Of a stretch of DNA of 64,000 nt, positions 9,860-20,929 are shown in pieces. The notes below the pieces were generated by a model. It saw nothing but the letters and a program-made list of their open reading frames with translations. It had not been told where the DNA came from and ran no database searches. This DNA comes from Muscardinus avellanarius (Eukaryota > Chordata > Mammalia > Rodentia > Gliridae). Position 1 is the stretch's first letter. Every line of letters starts with the position of its first letter. Made by a program: the position numbers and the translations under genes. Location: assembly GCA_963383645.1 (NCBI GenBank), contig OY726571.1:79409108-79473107 (forward strand), read 5' to 3'.

Positions 9860-10345
9860 AAAATGTTTACAATTCATACAGACAATTCAGGTAGAGCTGT
9901 AAGTTTCCTTTGTATTTCTCATATAGAATTATTTTACCAAACAAATTAACAGTATCATCAAGACTGTCGGGGTAATTTCTAGGCTATTTAAGAGAACAAA
10001 TTGTTTTCAAGCATTGGTAGGCAGTGTAGAAGAATCTATTTACATTCAAATTATTTGCTAATTACAAATCATTATTAGCTATTAACTAAGAAAAGCCACT
10101 TAAAGACAACTACTCTGCAGCAGTTTGTTAGACTGGTTGTAATTATGGGGACTGGAAAAATAATAAAACCAAGGTTAAATATAGTTCATAATCTATATTT
10201 GATTTCATCAATTCACATGCACCTCCCATCGTTTTCACTGGGCCAAATGCTTGCGGTTTTATTAGACCTGCAAAACATCTCAGTACAGAATGATGCATAT
10301 AAGAGAAAGCTGATAAATTGCCTGAATTCAAGAACTCTCATCTCT
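9860..10345. promoter_or_regulatory. Repeat-free block, candidate conserved noncoding element
   Basis: There is no interspersed repeat signal. Several homeodomain-like TAAT cores sit close together (ATTTGCTAATTACAAATCATTATTAGCTATTAACT at about 10049). The low-decay text ACCTCCCATCGTTTTCACTGGGCC keeps rare CpGs. Overlapping short frames on both strands (10143-10331 minus, 10145-10396 plus) have no protein signature. Enhancer function is inference only. Confidence 0.35.
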
Positions 10346-10405
10346 CAAGGTTACGCCCCAGCTAGACTCTTTCTGTTTTCCTTTTTAAGCCTATAATGAG
10401 GGGTT

Positions 10406-10418
10406 TGGGGGGGGGGGC
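10406..10418. repeat. Poly-G run
   Basis: GGTTTGGGGGGGGGGGCAGGGG contains about 11 consecutive G, a homopolymer prone to length error and a possible G-quadruplex component. Confidence 0.8.
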
Positions 10419-10559
10419 AGGGGTAGAACAACACAGTCCCAGAAAGACAGCTGCAGGGAAAGCAGGGATAAGCATTTGTTTTTTCTTTGAAAACATTAAA
10501 CCCTGCCAACAGGTTTTGGGCTCCTGTACAAATCTTTCCAGAATTACACAATGATTTCA

Positions 10560-11868
10560 GAGCAGAAGAAAAAGGATGGCCAAAGTTACCTTTGATTTAG
10601 CACATGCTTCATCATGTCTGGACAGACAAAAGTCAAAAGAGATGTTCCACTGTCTAAGTAGAGGTCAGCTCCACAAAAGGAGGAAAAGAAGTCCAGCTCT
10701 AGTCCCCAAATCCCTTACAGGCCTGGCATTCGCCCACTGAGTGCAGTGGAGTGCCGGAGCATCTCAGGACTCATGTCAAAGAAAGCACGGGAATACCAGT
10801 AAAATCCTAGTTTTAGCATACTCAGTCCCTTGGGTGGCATTAATCATGCTCATCTTAGAGAAATGATGGGAAATAAGGAGAGCAAATTCTTCATGGAAGT
10901 GGTTTGCTAACTGTGCAGTCCCCTCTGGATGTTAGGTGAGACGATTACCACCATCCAAACTGTTTACACTACCAATTACATTCACTTCCAAACACATGGA
11001 CCGAGAATGACAAGACAACTGATAGCAATAGTCTCAAGTGGTTATATAAACTTTACATGATGCAATAATTCTTGAAAAGAGAAGGCAACATGTGTTCCAT
11101 ATTACCCATTACATAATAACCACATATTACACACAAAACATCCTATAATAACAAATATTATCTTATTGGTATTATTAATTACTAATATGATAATACTAAA
11201 TAGTAATATTTAATAATAAACCCATTAAAACTACATGCATGTCACACCAATACTAGCATTTACACTAATATATTTGTATTAGCTTGCATGCATAGAGAAA
11301 GCAGGATAGAAGATAAAAGACCACATAAATAGATGAGTGCATGACTTTCAACATTATAGTTATTAGGTAGAGTGATAGGCTTAGGGGTCTTTACTAGTAA
11401 AAGTTAAACAACCAAATAGCGCAGAACATGGAACCAAAAGAAATTATCCTGACATAAATGACAAATTATGATGTATATAATTTTGTATTCATGACAGTTT
11501 CTCCAAATAGGTTAGTGGATTATTTAAGAAGGGAATTTTTGACTTGTATCAACTAGTTTTCAGCTGAGCTCAATAAAGTCATTAGTGTCTGTGTGCTGTC
11601 AATATTTGAATTTCTGGAGCTTTTGATTCTACTACTAGAGATCCTATGCTCCACTCTGCTCTTGGGGTAGAGGGGTCTTGATGAGCTAAGAAAGGCCTGG
11701 GTTTCTAGTGGTCCAGGGAGCAAAAGGCCCTAAGGAATGTGTGTTTTGGTGTGGAAGGTGTTTATCCTTTGCATGTTTTTTAGTGCAATAAATGAAACGC
11801 CCTGTGAAATCAGCCAACTTGGGCAAGAAAAACTCTAATGAAGAAATTAGCTAAGACAGTTTTAGCAA
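10560..11868. other. No gene seen; AT-rich spacer
   Basis: Unassigned sequence. The stretch 11100-11290 is almost pure A/T with ATTA/TAAT motifs. I see no recognisable repeat consensus or open frame of note. Confidence 0.55.
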
Positions 11869-11881
11869 AATAAACACATGA

Positions 11882-12070
11882 GCTGGGCGTGGTGCACATG
11901 CTTGTAATCCCCGCGCTTGGGAGGCAGAGACAGGAGAATCACCAAGGTTCAAAGCCAGCCTTGATGGCTTAAGAGACCCTGTTTCCAAATAAAAATATAA
12001 AAAATTGGTGTCTGGGAGTGTAACCCAGAGGTAGAAGTGTTTCCAGAAACCCCAGTACCACCAAAAAATA
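11882..12070 (+). mobile_element. B1-dID SINE, short-right-half subfamily
   Basis: An exact 13-base target-site duplication AATAAACACATGA is present at 11869-11881 and 12071-12083. The left half is GCTGGGCGTGGTGCACATGC. The linker contains GATGGCTTAAGAGACCCTGTTTCC, and the right half GTAACCCAGAGGTAGAAGTGTTTCCAGAAACCCCAGTACCACC. Confidence 0.95.
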
Positions 12071-12903
12071 AATAAACACATGAATGACCAAATCAAAAAA
12101 CAAAATTCAATGGTTTCTGCTGTGAGGATGGTATTATATTGTGTCATTTAGCCTATTGGTGATTACTGGCCAAATGCTAACAACCATGCATCCATGTACC
12201 TCTGTTATAACAATTCATTTTAAGGGAAAGGAAGCAAAATGTGTTTCTGTTACCTAATAGATTTTTTACAACCTCTCTGGATGGACCTTGCTTGGCTGTC
12301 AAGTCCAGGGTCTAGTGAAACCATCAAAGTTTACTTACAGGTGCTTCTATTTACCCTTTTGTCAGAGATGCTCTGACATAAAAAAATATGACCATCAAAA
12401 TGATTGAGAACCTGTCCCAAATCAAGAGGTAATGAAGTTATTTTTACCTGAGCTTTTCATGCCAAGTTCTCATGCAAATTCTATAACATTCCTTTGTATC
12501 TACTCTTCCAGTGTCATGCAATATATAACACTTCTATCATTCCAACAGGCAGGGGGTTGATAGTGTACAAGTTTGAGGACATTATTGAAATACTGCTGAA
12601 TAGAAATTGGAAGCTAGGGAAAACCCTGAGGGGTAAAAGCAGCTCTCTATACCAACATCACCAAGTATAAAGAGACAGTCTCTGGATTTTTGGTCCTCAC
12701 CGGAGCCCAGTTCAAAAGTTGGTTGTAGGGTATTCAGCTGAGACAGCAAGCCAATTTCCTGGATAACCTAAGACTGCAAATGCCCTGATGAAGGTTTTTT
12801 GAAGGAAGAAGAAGGTTTATGGTCCTTCTTTCTTGGATCACTGTAATCTCACAAGGTCATATAGGCTCCCTGCATAAAGAAACCCTGTTAAATCTTGTTT
12901 ATC

Positions 12904-13098
12904 GTCGGGCGTGGTGGCGCATGCTTGTAATCTCCTCTCTTGGGAGGCAGAGACAGGAGGATCACGCAGGTTCGAAGCCAGCCGCGCGTGCTGGCTTAGG
13001 AGACGCTGTTTCCAAATAAAAATGTAAAAAGGTCTGGGAGTGTAGCCCGGAGGTAGAAGGGCTTCCAGGAACCCCAGGACCACTAAAAAAAAAAAAAA
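12904..13098 (+). mobile_element. B1-dID SINE, short-right-half subfamily
   Basis: An exact 14-base target-site duplication AAATCTTGTTTATC is present at 12890-12903 and 13099-13112. The left half GTCGGGCGTGGTGGCGCATGC is well preserved, and the right half ends AGAAGGGCTTCCAGGAACCCCAGGACCAC. Its CpGs are largely intact, which suggests a relatively young copy. Confidence 0.95.
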
Positions 13099-13112
13099 AA
13101 ATCTTGTTTATC

Positions 13113-15200
13113 CTAGAATATTTCTAAACAAATTCAAAATGGAATCTTAACATTGAGAATACCTATTGAATTCTCATGAAAATATTTTTTGGAAAGCATT
13201 TTGGAAAATGTTGATCATTTATATTCCTTAGTGATGATAATAAGGTGTGAGACTAAATGTTCAATATGGGAATACAGAGAAAGATGAGCAGCAGCCTTCA
13301 GGAGCTATCGGTGAAAGGAACGTTTACTAAGATAGAACTAAGGAACGAATAGTTGTCATCTAAATACTTGGGAATTGATGAATGTGTTAAAGTATATGAG
13401 GCTTTTAGGAAACTACAGGAAATGCAAGATTATACAAATCGAGCAGGTGTTTTAAAAATATGAAACTCTATTCTGTGTTTCCCCAGAAAGTTTATCCAAG
13501 TATATCTTTGAATAGTGACATGGAGACAATGGGAGAGATTCCTGTCTTAGAGAAGAGCGATACAGGCTATGTCTGAGTATTATCATTTCTGTGGTGTGCC
13601 TATCACAAACATACTGTACCCACAGCTGCACACGGCTCTCTTGTTGGCCTTCTTCACCACAGGTTGCAGCAGCAATCCAGAGTAACCAGTGTGCAGCCAT
13701 TATGGTTTAGCATGAAGGCCTGGTCCCAGGCAGAAAGCTGGGAGCACCAAGGAGAATGGCAAGCACTTCATTTTACACACTTCCATAGATCTTGTATATT
13801 TATGTAAGCCATTGAATAAAATGCAAACAGGAAGGTAGGTGGTTAGCGTATTTTGGAATATGTTTTTTTTCTCCAAAGTGGAGATTTAATATCAAGGCTC
13901 CTCTTGGAATACAGGAAGAGAGACGGAGAAACAACAAACAAACAAAAAAAAAATGAGAGGAAAATTGGTCCTCATATAGGAATGCTATAAATATTTGACA
14001 TTATGAGTGTATATTTATGAATCACAAAACAATAAGCTCGATTGGAATTTCTTATATAATCTTTTGCCAAAGATATGTTTTCCTAAAGTATGAAAACAGA
14101 GAGTCAGAGACAGGGACAGAGTCAGAGACAGAGAAGGAAGCTGGAGAGAGTGCATTTCTATCTTATTACTTTACAATAATCACTTTCTATTAAAAAAAAT
14201 AAAAAACCACGCATTTAAATTCTGGCTGAGAGAGGGAACAACTGAGAAGATTGCCCTTCCTGGAAGCAAAGCTTTGATGTGTTTAATAACAAAGGTTCTC
14301 TGTCTGCCAGGGAACTGAAAATGATCTGAAGGTCTATTGCAAGGAATAACTTCAACATATACTTTCTGACATTGAAAATTCTCCACCCTCATCTAATGCA
14401 TACTGCTGTGTGATTTTATAAAATTATTTAGCTATGACTAACACGAAAGTGACTTGATATGGGCAGCATTGACAGAAATGAAAAATAAACTGGGTAAAAA
14501 ACAGGTGACAATGTATAATTAGGATTACAAATAAATGCATAGACTTCCCCTCAACCCCTGAATCCCTGAGAATTTTGCTGTAATATCTCTCTAAAGCAAG
14601 CATTCAAAAGAGATAAGTTCAGGTTCCCCCATTTTAATGTTCTTTCACTTTCATACCAGCTTAAATAGATTATTTAAAAGTTGCATACAAAAATTTTACT
14701 CCTAGAAATACATTGATTTTATAGGTCAAGAAGAATGACTTGGTTATACTGCATTGGGATTTAAATGACCAACTGGACATTCTCATCAGTGAATCTTTTT
14801 TCTTATACATTGGGGTTCCAAAGTGGCAGTAATAACATCTGAGGCCCCTTACAAAGCTGGATGTTCCTTCAAAAGTGATGATGTTTATAGTAATAGAACT
14901 GAAAAGCCAAAAGGTGTGGATTGGGTAGGTCTCAGCTAGCAATCCTAGGAGATCCTAGTTACACTGTCATTTCTGAGATATCAGAGCTGATTTAACTTGA
15001 AGGTAAATGCAAATGTAGCTACAGGTCATGATTCTTCACATGTTCTAAAACCACATAGCATCTGGGAATGATATTCTCAAAACATAGATCAGAAATGACA
15101 GGGATTGTCTCAAGACTCTTCCAGCATAGATGGCGTGCCTTCTGTCACCACAATGAAAGTTTTCTTGCTAAAACAGAAGCATTTCTTACTAAGCAGGTAT
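13113..15200. other. No gene seen; unassigned spacer
   Basis: Includes an A-rich run near 13940 and a small GACAGA-type tandem repeat at 14099-14136. Minus-strand frames at 13452-13700 and 14670-14942 have no family signature that I recognise. Confidence 0.5.
14099..14136. repeat. Short tandem repeat, (GTCAGAGACAG)-type
   Basis: GAGTCAGAGACAGGGACAGA followed by GTCAGAGACAGAGAAGG gives two imperfect copies of a unit of about 18 bases made of GACAGA subunits. Confidence 0.7.
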
Positions 15201-15204
15201 CTAT

Positions 15205-15430
15205 TATGTAGTGGCTAAGAATATACCCTCCTCCAGAAAATGAAAGTTCAAAGCATGATTTTTTTGCATAATTTAGACAGTTACTTTTCCTCTGTAAGTC
15301 TTTCTCTATGCATAAAATGTGGGTAAAAAGTATTACTCTCTTTATGGGAGTGATAAAAATAGATTGCATTCAAAGTACTGAGCACATGCTGGTATATAGA
15401 AAATGATGTCAAAATTAGCAGTAATTATAA
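15205..15430 (+). repeat. MIR, nearly full length
   Basis: Forward MIR landmarks run in order: TATGTAGTGGCTAAGAATATACCC, AGTTCAAAGC, ACAGTTACTTTTCCTCTGTAAGTCTTTCTCTATGCATAAAATG, TTATGGGAGTGATAAAAATAG and AAAGTACTGAGCACATGCTGGTATATAG. The match to the MIR tail 'aaagtgcttagcacagtgcctggcacatag' is good. Confidence 0.7.
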
Positions 15431-15829
15431 TCCAAGCTGGATTTGCAGAAAATATGATAAATTGTGCAGGCAAAGTGAAAGAGGGTAGTGTGCCCTCAAA
15501 GTGAGTTGAGTCCTGCTTTATACCAACTAACAAGACCACACGAATCTATAAAATATATGGAGAAGGAAAATTTTTGTTTGGTCTCTAAACAAAAACCAGA
15601 AATACCTTATCTCTATTATTTATGTAGAGTAACAAGGATAAATTTGATTTACTAGGGATTATGGACTATTAATTGCATGTATGAGTCAGGTACAATATAA
15701 TTTTCATGTTATTTACTTTTAAAAAGTCATATAAATGCTCTTCTTATCTCTAACATATTTACTATTCCTGGCATAAATGAGATAAAAATTGGGAATTTTA
15801 GAGACCATAATTTCAAATGTCAATGTAAG

Positions 15830-16022
15830 TTGGGCCCCTGTGGTCGTACATACCTGTAATCCTAGTATTTGGGAATTTAAGACAGGAGGCTTCAGGTTTG
15901 AGGCCAGCCTCAGAAATTTAGCAAGACCCTCTTTCAAAATAAAAAAATAAAATAGATCTTGGTCTGTAGCTCAGAGGTAGAATGTTCCTGGATTCAATAC
16001 CTAGTACCTTAAAAAAAAAAAA
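15830..16022 (+). mobile_element. B1-dID-type SINE, old
   Basis: GTTGGGCCCCTGTGGTCGTACATACCTGTAATCC, GGAATTTAAGACAGGAGGCTTCAGG and TTTAGCAAGACCCTCTTTCAAAATAAA are followed by CTGTAGCTCAGAGGTAGAATG...CCTAGTACC and an A tail. Both halves are recognisable. The sequence differs from the young copies by many substitutions. Confidence 0.85.
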
Positions 16023-16029
16023 TCAATGC

Positions 16030-17320
16030 AAAACCCTATGCACTCACCTGTGAGGTAAATCCATTCCTTGCTCATTCTTTGATGGCACATGGGTACATAT
16101 AAAGACTGTTATGATACATAAATTATAGATGTTATCTTTTACTTAGAATTTGGTTCATAAAATGTTTCTAGAATAGGCTCTGTAATGCCTAACTGGATAT
16201 TACAAGAGAAAAGGTTATTTGGGGTTTAAGTAATTGTAGCCCTGGTTGGTATATGTTGTACAACTTTCAGCTGGAAAGAAACTACTAGTTTTATGACAAT
16301 ATAAATAAGCAAACAAAAGAATTAAAACCATCATAAAGGCTTTAACATTTTCCTCCTAATTCTTTAAACATATGTCAACAATAAATGCCTTAGTTTCCTT
16401 TTGATGACTCAGTAGCTTAGTTACGTATATACACGGTAGGCCCATTTTCCATGAGAACCTACAAAGAAAAGATTGAAGAATCTGTTCTCAGAAATCAAAA
16501 TATTGTTTTATGTAATCTAATCTCATTCTGGGAATCCAATCCTGCATGCGAGCTCCATGGAATTCCATGACTTTTTTACTGAACTCTCTCTTTTCCCTTT
16601 GAAAGCCTAAGGGATATCTCATAACTGGGTGAGCAGGCAACCTGAAAGAAGCCTTTCTTTCAGGTGGATCCTCTGTATGTGTATGTATAAACCCTGGCTC
16701 TGACTCACACCTACCCTCTGTGATACTGGGAAGAGGGAAGGCCAGGTCTAATGGGCATGTCCCCAAGCCACTGAGATCACACTACAAACAAACTGTGTCT
16801 AAAGCTGGTTTTAAGAGGTCCTAGGAAATGTGAGACCCACTGAGATTCTGCCCCAGGGAAAGATACTCCCACCCCTTCACGACTTTGTTCTCTCTTGCGT
16901 AATCTGTGAAAAAAGATCCAACCAGACAAGTTGCTGAGTTTAAGGTCAAATTGAAATTCTTTTTCCACCTCTTTTCATTTTTTCCAAGCCAAATATTTCT
17001 CTGGCTGTACTGCAGAAGCATAGAAGTTTATCCCTACTTGCCCTAAGAATACTGTTATTTTAATCTTAAATAACCATTTTCTATGCTTGGAGCTATTAAC
17101 CCACAGAAGGAGGTTTCACTGGGTTTCCCTCCTGTGATTTGTCTCAATTTCTACCATTTTTAATTTATAGATGCACAAGCCCATATGTGAAATTTGCTTT
17201 CCTGTGCATATCCAGCCATCAAAGTCCACTTGTAAGGCTCGTCTCCATTTATTGCCCTGATTTTTACCTGTAAACATTGTCTCTAATCTCACTCATTTTC
17301 TTTTTAACACATTCTGACTA
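16030..17320. other. No gene seen; unassigned spacer
   Basis: Single-copy-looking sequence. Overlapping minus-strand frames at 16488-16766, 16777-16968 and 16821-17021 show no domain. The text is pyrimidine/purine mixed with no clear repeat consensus. Confidence 0.5.
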
Positions 17321-17324
17321 GGTA

Positions 17325-17760
17325 CTTTGACTCTGCCAACATTCTTTCTGTCTTTATCCAGAAAACAAGACCACACAACTTGGATGAAGAAAGATTTATT
17401 TGCTCAGAGTCTTTGGAAATTTTGGGGTTTGGTCCATGTGAGGCCAGGTTGGCAGAGCTCAGGAAATGGTGACAGGAAGCAGACAGGAGAGAATATAGAG
17501 TCTGCTTTTACATCATGGAGACCAGAAGCAAGAGAGAAAGCAAGCAAGGAGATTCAAAGACAAAAGCACAGTCCATAAGACCACAGCCCAAGAAACCCAT
17601 CCTCCTCAGCCACATCGCACCAACCTAGGTTCCAACCCGTAAATCCATCACAATAGATTCATCCACTAAGGAGATTACGACTCTCATGGCTTAATCGCAT
17701 CAACTCTGACCATCAAAACACAGACTCTTTAAAAGACATCCTATATCTAATCACATTTTT
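17325..17760 (-). mobile_element. MaLR-type LTR
   Basis: GAAAGATTTATTTGCTCAGAGTCTTTGG, CACAGCCCAAGAAACCCATCCTCCTCAGCCACATCGCACCAACC, TAAATCCATCACAATAGATTCATCCACTAAGGAGATTACGACTCTCATGG, and a tail CATCAACTCTGACCATC. This matches the minus-strand layout of rodent-lineage MaLR LTRs. No retroviral internal sequence adjoins it. The 83-codon frame through it is not a gene. Confidence 0.7.
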
Positions 17761-17799
17761 GTGCCCACACACAAAAAAAGTCACCCATGCCTCCATCTT

Positions 17800-18930
17800 A
17801 CAAAGTCATGTGCTCATAAATGTAAAACCTAAAACTATAAAAATTCTAGAAAGAAGCACAGGAAAAAAATTTGAGTGAATTTGAACGAGTTCGCAAAGAA
17901 GATGTCTTAGATATGATAACAGAAGCAGAGTGAGTGAAAGAAAAAAATCCTATGTTAGATTGCATGGAACTTAAAAACGTCTGCTCTCTGAAAAATGCCG
18001 TTAAGAAAATGGAAAAAATAAAGCCACAGATAGGGAGAAAATATTTGTAAGCAGATATCTGATAAAAGCCTGGTGTAAAAAAAAAAACATGTAAAGAATC
18101 TTCATGTCTCAATAACAAGGAAATAAACAACCCAATTTTAAAGTGGGTACATGATTTGAACAGATATTCAGATCAGATGTAGAACAGATAATGGATAATA
18201 GAGATAACAGATAAAAACAGGAAGAGATGCTCAGTATTAGTCATTAGAGCAATGGAAATTAAACTATAATGATACACCACCTATTAGAATGAGAATTAAA
18301 AGATAAAAATAACAGCAACTGTGTTTCTCAAATATTGGTTTTAGGGATTATAGTCTCATAATTCTCATACTTCTTCTCATACTTCTGATACATTAGTTAT
18401 AGGTTAATGACATTGGAAAACAGTTTTCATATTTTTATAAAGTTGAACATAACATAACCATATGGATGACAATCCTTCTAGGCATTTACTCAAGTGAAAT
18501 GAAAATATGTTCACACAAAAATTTCTGTGTGAATATTTACTGAAGATTTGTTTACAACGTCAGAAAAACAAAAATAACCTTCGACAGGTAAATGGATAAA
18601 CCAACTGTGGTATATCCATACAAGAGAGTGTGACCCATGCGATAACAAGATTAATCTCAAAGGCTTTATGCTAAAAGATGGCATTCAGACTTAAGTAGCT
18701 AGGTACAATACAATTCTGCTTACATGACATACTTGCAAAGCTATGTAGGCAGAAAACAGATCAGAAAACAGATCTGAAAACAGATCTGTGGCTTGGTGCA
18801 CAGGAACATGGGAACCAGAAGGAAAACAGGAAGGTTTTTGTAGAGAAGTTTTATGTTATTTATTATATGTGATTTGATGCACACAACTGTTTATGTCTCT
18901 CAAAACTTATAGAACTGCCTACTAAAGGGG
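17800..18930 (+). pseudogene. L1 ORF2 C-terminal end and 3' region, dead
   Basis: Landmarks in order are ATAAAAATTCTAGAAAGAAGCACAGG, AAAAACGTCTGCTCTCTGAAAAATGCCG, ACAACCCAATTTTAAAGTGGGTAC...GATTTGAACAGATATTC and AGTCATTAGAGCAATGGAAATTAAA. Later come TACACCACCTATTAGAATGAGAATTAAAAG, GACAGGTAAATGGATAAACCAACTGTGGTATATCCATACAA and GCTTACATGACATACTTGCAAAGC. This is the end of ORF2 and the segment just after it in old L1M elements, with many frame breaks. Confidence 0.85.
18751..18788. repeat. Three-copy 12-bp tandem repeat
   Basis: AGAAAACAGATC, AGAAAACAGATC, TGAAAACAGATC are in tandem within the L1 3' end. In other old L1 copies 'cagaaagcagatcagtgg' is present once, so this is probably a local expansion. 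Confidence 0.85.
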
Positions 18931-18957
18931 GTGAATTTTATTCTTCATCTTACTTGA

Positions 18958-19039
18958 GCGACAGGTACAATGGTGCATATTTGTAATACCCAGTACTTGA
19001 GAGGCTGAGACAGGAGGATATCAGGTTCAAGACCAGCCT

Positions 19040-19100
<61 letters not shown>

Positions 19101-19245
19101 AGGAGGAGGAGGAGGAGAAGGAGGAGGAGGAGGAGGAGGAGGAGGAGGAGGAGGAGGAGGATGAGGAGGAGGAGGAGAATAAAAAAAAAGTAAAATATAG
19201 CTCAAAGGTAGAATGCACCTGGGTTCCATCCCTGGCACACACACT
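18958..19245 (+). mobile_element. B1-dID-type SINE with a microsatellite grown in its linker
   Basis: Left half: GACAGGTACAATGGTGCATATTTGTAATACCC...GAGGCTGAGACAGGAGGATATCAGGTTCAAGACCAGCCT. Right half: ATATAGCTCAAAGGTAGAATGCACCTGGGTTCCATCCCTGGCAC. Between the halves a long GA then GGA tract replaces the usual A-rich linker. Confidence 0.85.
19044..19178. repeat. (GA)n followed by (GGA)n
   Basis: About 26 GA units at 19044-19096, then a GGA tract with rare GAA and ATGA interruptions to 19178. Frames across it encode runs of Ser, Pro or Leu-Ser on the minus strand and are artefacts. The purine-only strand could form triplex or other non-B DNA. Confidence 0.97.
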
Positions 19246-19249
19246 TACA

Positions 19250-19725
19250 ATTTAATTAAAATATAGGAAAAAGCTATTGACTTTCATCACATAGACACTC
19301 ACCATGATCTATACCATTGGAGAATAATCGAGTGATCAATTTCAAGTGTGCACCTTTGACCTCTCTGTAGGCTTGGCGCTTCCCTCTTTCTATGGGTTTC
19401 CTTCTTTTTTTTTTTTTTTTTGTTTTTTAATTTGACTTCACACTTTCTTGTTTATTTTCCTTCTTCCCACTGTCTGCACCTCCACAATCTCCTTTGCTGA
19501 CCCTCCTTCCGCACTTTCCCTCTGCATGTTGGAATCTGTCGGGCTCTTGTAAACATGGAGGCCAGGCTTTTTTTCAGGAGGTAAAAGTTGAACAGAATTT
19601 GAAGAAAGAGGAAGGAAGAAAGGCTTTCTGTCTGATCTCTGGTTAGATAATTTGTGGAGTTCAGAGCAAAGTGGACATGTGGGGCCCTTTATTTTTTGAA
19701 ATTCAGAAATTAAGAATTTCAGGAG
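19250..19725. other. No gene seen; contains poly-T at about 19405-19430
   Basis: Unassigned sequence with a T run interrupted by G near 19421, possibly the tail of a very short decayed retroposon. Confidence 0.45.
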
Positions 19726-19945
19726 GTCTGGGCATGGTGGTGCACGCTTGTAATCCCAGCATTTGGGAGGCTGAGACAGGAGGATCGCAGTTCATGGATG
19801 GCCTTGGGTACTTAGTGAGGTTTTTGCCTCAATTCAGTGAGACCCTGTTTCAGAATAAAGAATAAAAGTAGAACTGAGGGTATAGCTCAGAAATAGAATG
19901 TCTCTGGGTTCCATCTCCAGTACCACAAAAGAAAAAAAAATAATA
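19726..19945 (+). mobile_element. B1-dID SINE, GAATAAA-linker subfamily
   Basis: GTCTGGGCATGGTGGTGCACGC...CAGCATTTGGGAGGCTGAGACAGGAGGATCGCAG, linker CAGTGAGACCCTGTTTCAGAATAAAGAATAAAAG, and right half GGGTATAGCTCAGAAATAGAATGTCTCTGGGTTCCATCTCCAGTACCAC with an A-rich tail. AATTTCA lies on both sides. Confidence 0.92.
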
Positions 19946-20189
19946 ATAATTTCAAGATGGCCAGAACAGAGCATGAATCCAAGTGTGTAAGAGTGTTTGT
20001 GACCACAGGTCACACACCCACAGGGATAGATGCCAGTGAAACTGGTCTTTCTCCTGCTTTTCAGCTATAGCTGCTCCTAAAGCACAACACAGCCATAGCC
20101 CACTGGACCATCCCAATGCTTCTGAGCTGGTCTTCTTCTGTGTTTCTCCTCTCATAGAAACTCTAGTCATCCTTCAAAAGCACATTGAT

Positions 20190-20800
20190 CAGTATGCTCC
20201 TCTGCTTTTAACTTTTCAATGGCTCTCTATCACTTTCCAAATAAAACCCCAAGCTGACTGAGGCCACAACCCCACCTAACCTGCCTGATAGTTCTCTGGC
20301 CTCATCCACTGATACTGTACGTGTTCCTTCCTGGCTCCAGCCTCCTTGTTCCTCTTCAAACCAGGCATGCCTTCCTCTTTGACCTTTGCTCCTGCTAGCC
20401 CACGAGTACACGACACTGTTACACCACTTCTTCCCAAGATGTGCTCCTTTTCCCATAATTTAGTTTAACTCTCATATCCTGAAGGAGAGCTTCCCTGGCC
20501 ACCCATTTAAAATAGCAACCTCCCTCCCACCTGCAACACACAGCCTAACTCTTTATTTTTCCTTTCATGGAATAATTTGTTTTTCAGAGCACCTATCGGG
20601 AATTGTCTTGTGCACTGAGAGCATTTTTTCTGTAATTATCTTTTCTACTGTCTTGTTTGTTATCTGTTTTCTCCGTGGATGTGTGACCTTCATGAGAACA
20701 GGGGCTTTTTCTGGTTTCTTGGCTGGCCTATGTACCACCTTTTATGTGGTGCATAAGCCAACATCTATCATATATTAGGTTCAGTAAACCACATTTATGT
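20190..20800 (+). repeat. L2 (CR1-clade LINE) 3' end
   Basis: TTTTCAATGGCTCTCTATCACTTTCC, CCCCAAGCTGACTGAGGCC, GAGCTTCCCTGGCCACCCATTTAAAATAGCAACC and TTCATGAGAACAGGGGCTTTTTCTGG follow the L2 ORF2 C-terminus and 3' end in order. Key L2 wording is 'caatggctccc', 'cttccctgaccaccctatttaaaattgcaacc' and 'tccatgagggcagggactttt'. It is heavily diverged, as expected for L2. Confidence 0.85.
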
Positions 20801-20821
20801 GCACATGTACATGTGTGTGTG

Positions 20822-20823
<2 letters not shown>

Positions 20824-20870
<47 letters not shown>
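20824..20870. repeat. (CA)n microsatellite
   Basis: About 23 CA units, immediately preceded by alternating GTGCACATGTACATGTGTGTG. The GT and CA arms together form a purine-pyrimidine alternating stretch of about 70 bases. Confidence 0.97.
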
Positions 20871-20872
<2 letters not shown>

Positions 20873-20929
20873 TTCTCCCTGTACTACTTCCTATAAAATT
20901 CTCCTTGCTCCTTTACTCATCCATTAGTA

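Noticed and set aside
19027..19244. Poly-Ser and poly-Pro minus-strand frames
   Set aside because: They are translations of the GA/GGA microsatellite.
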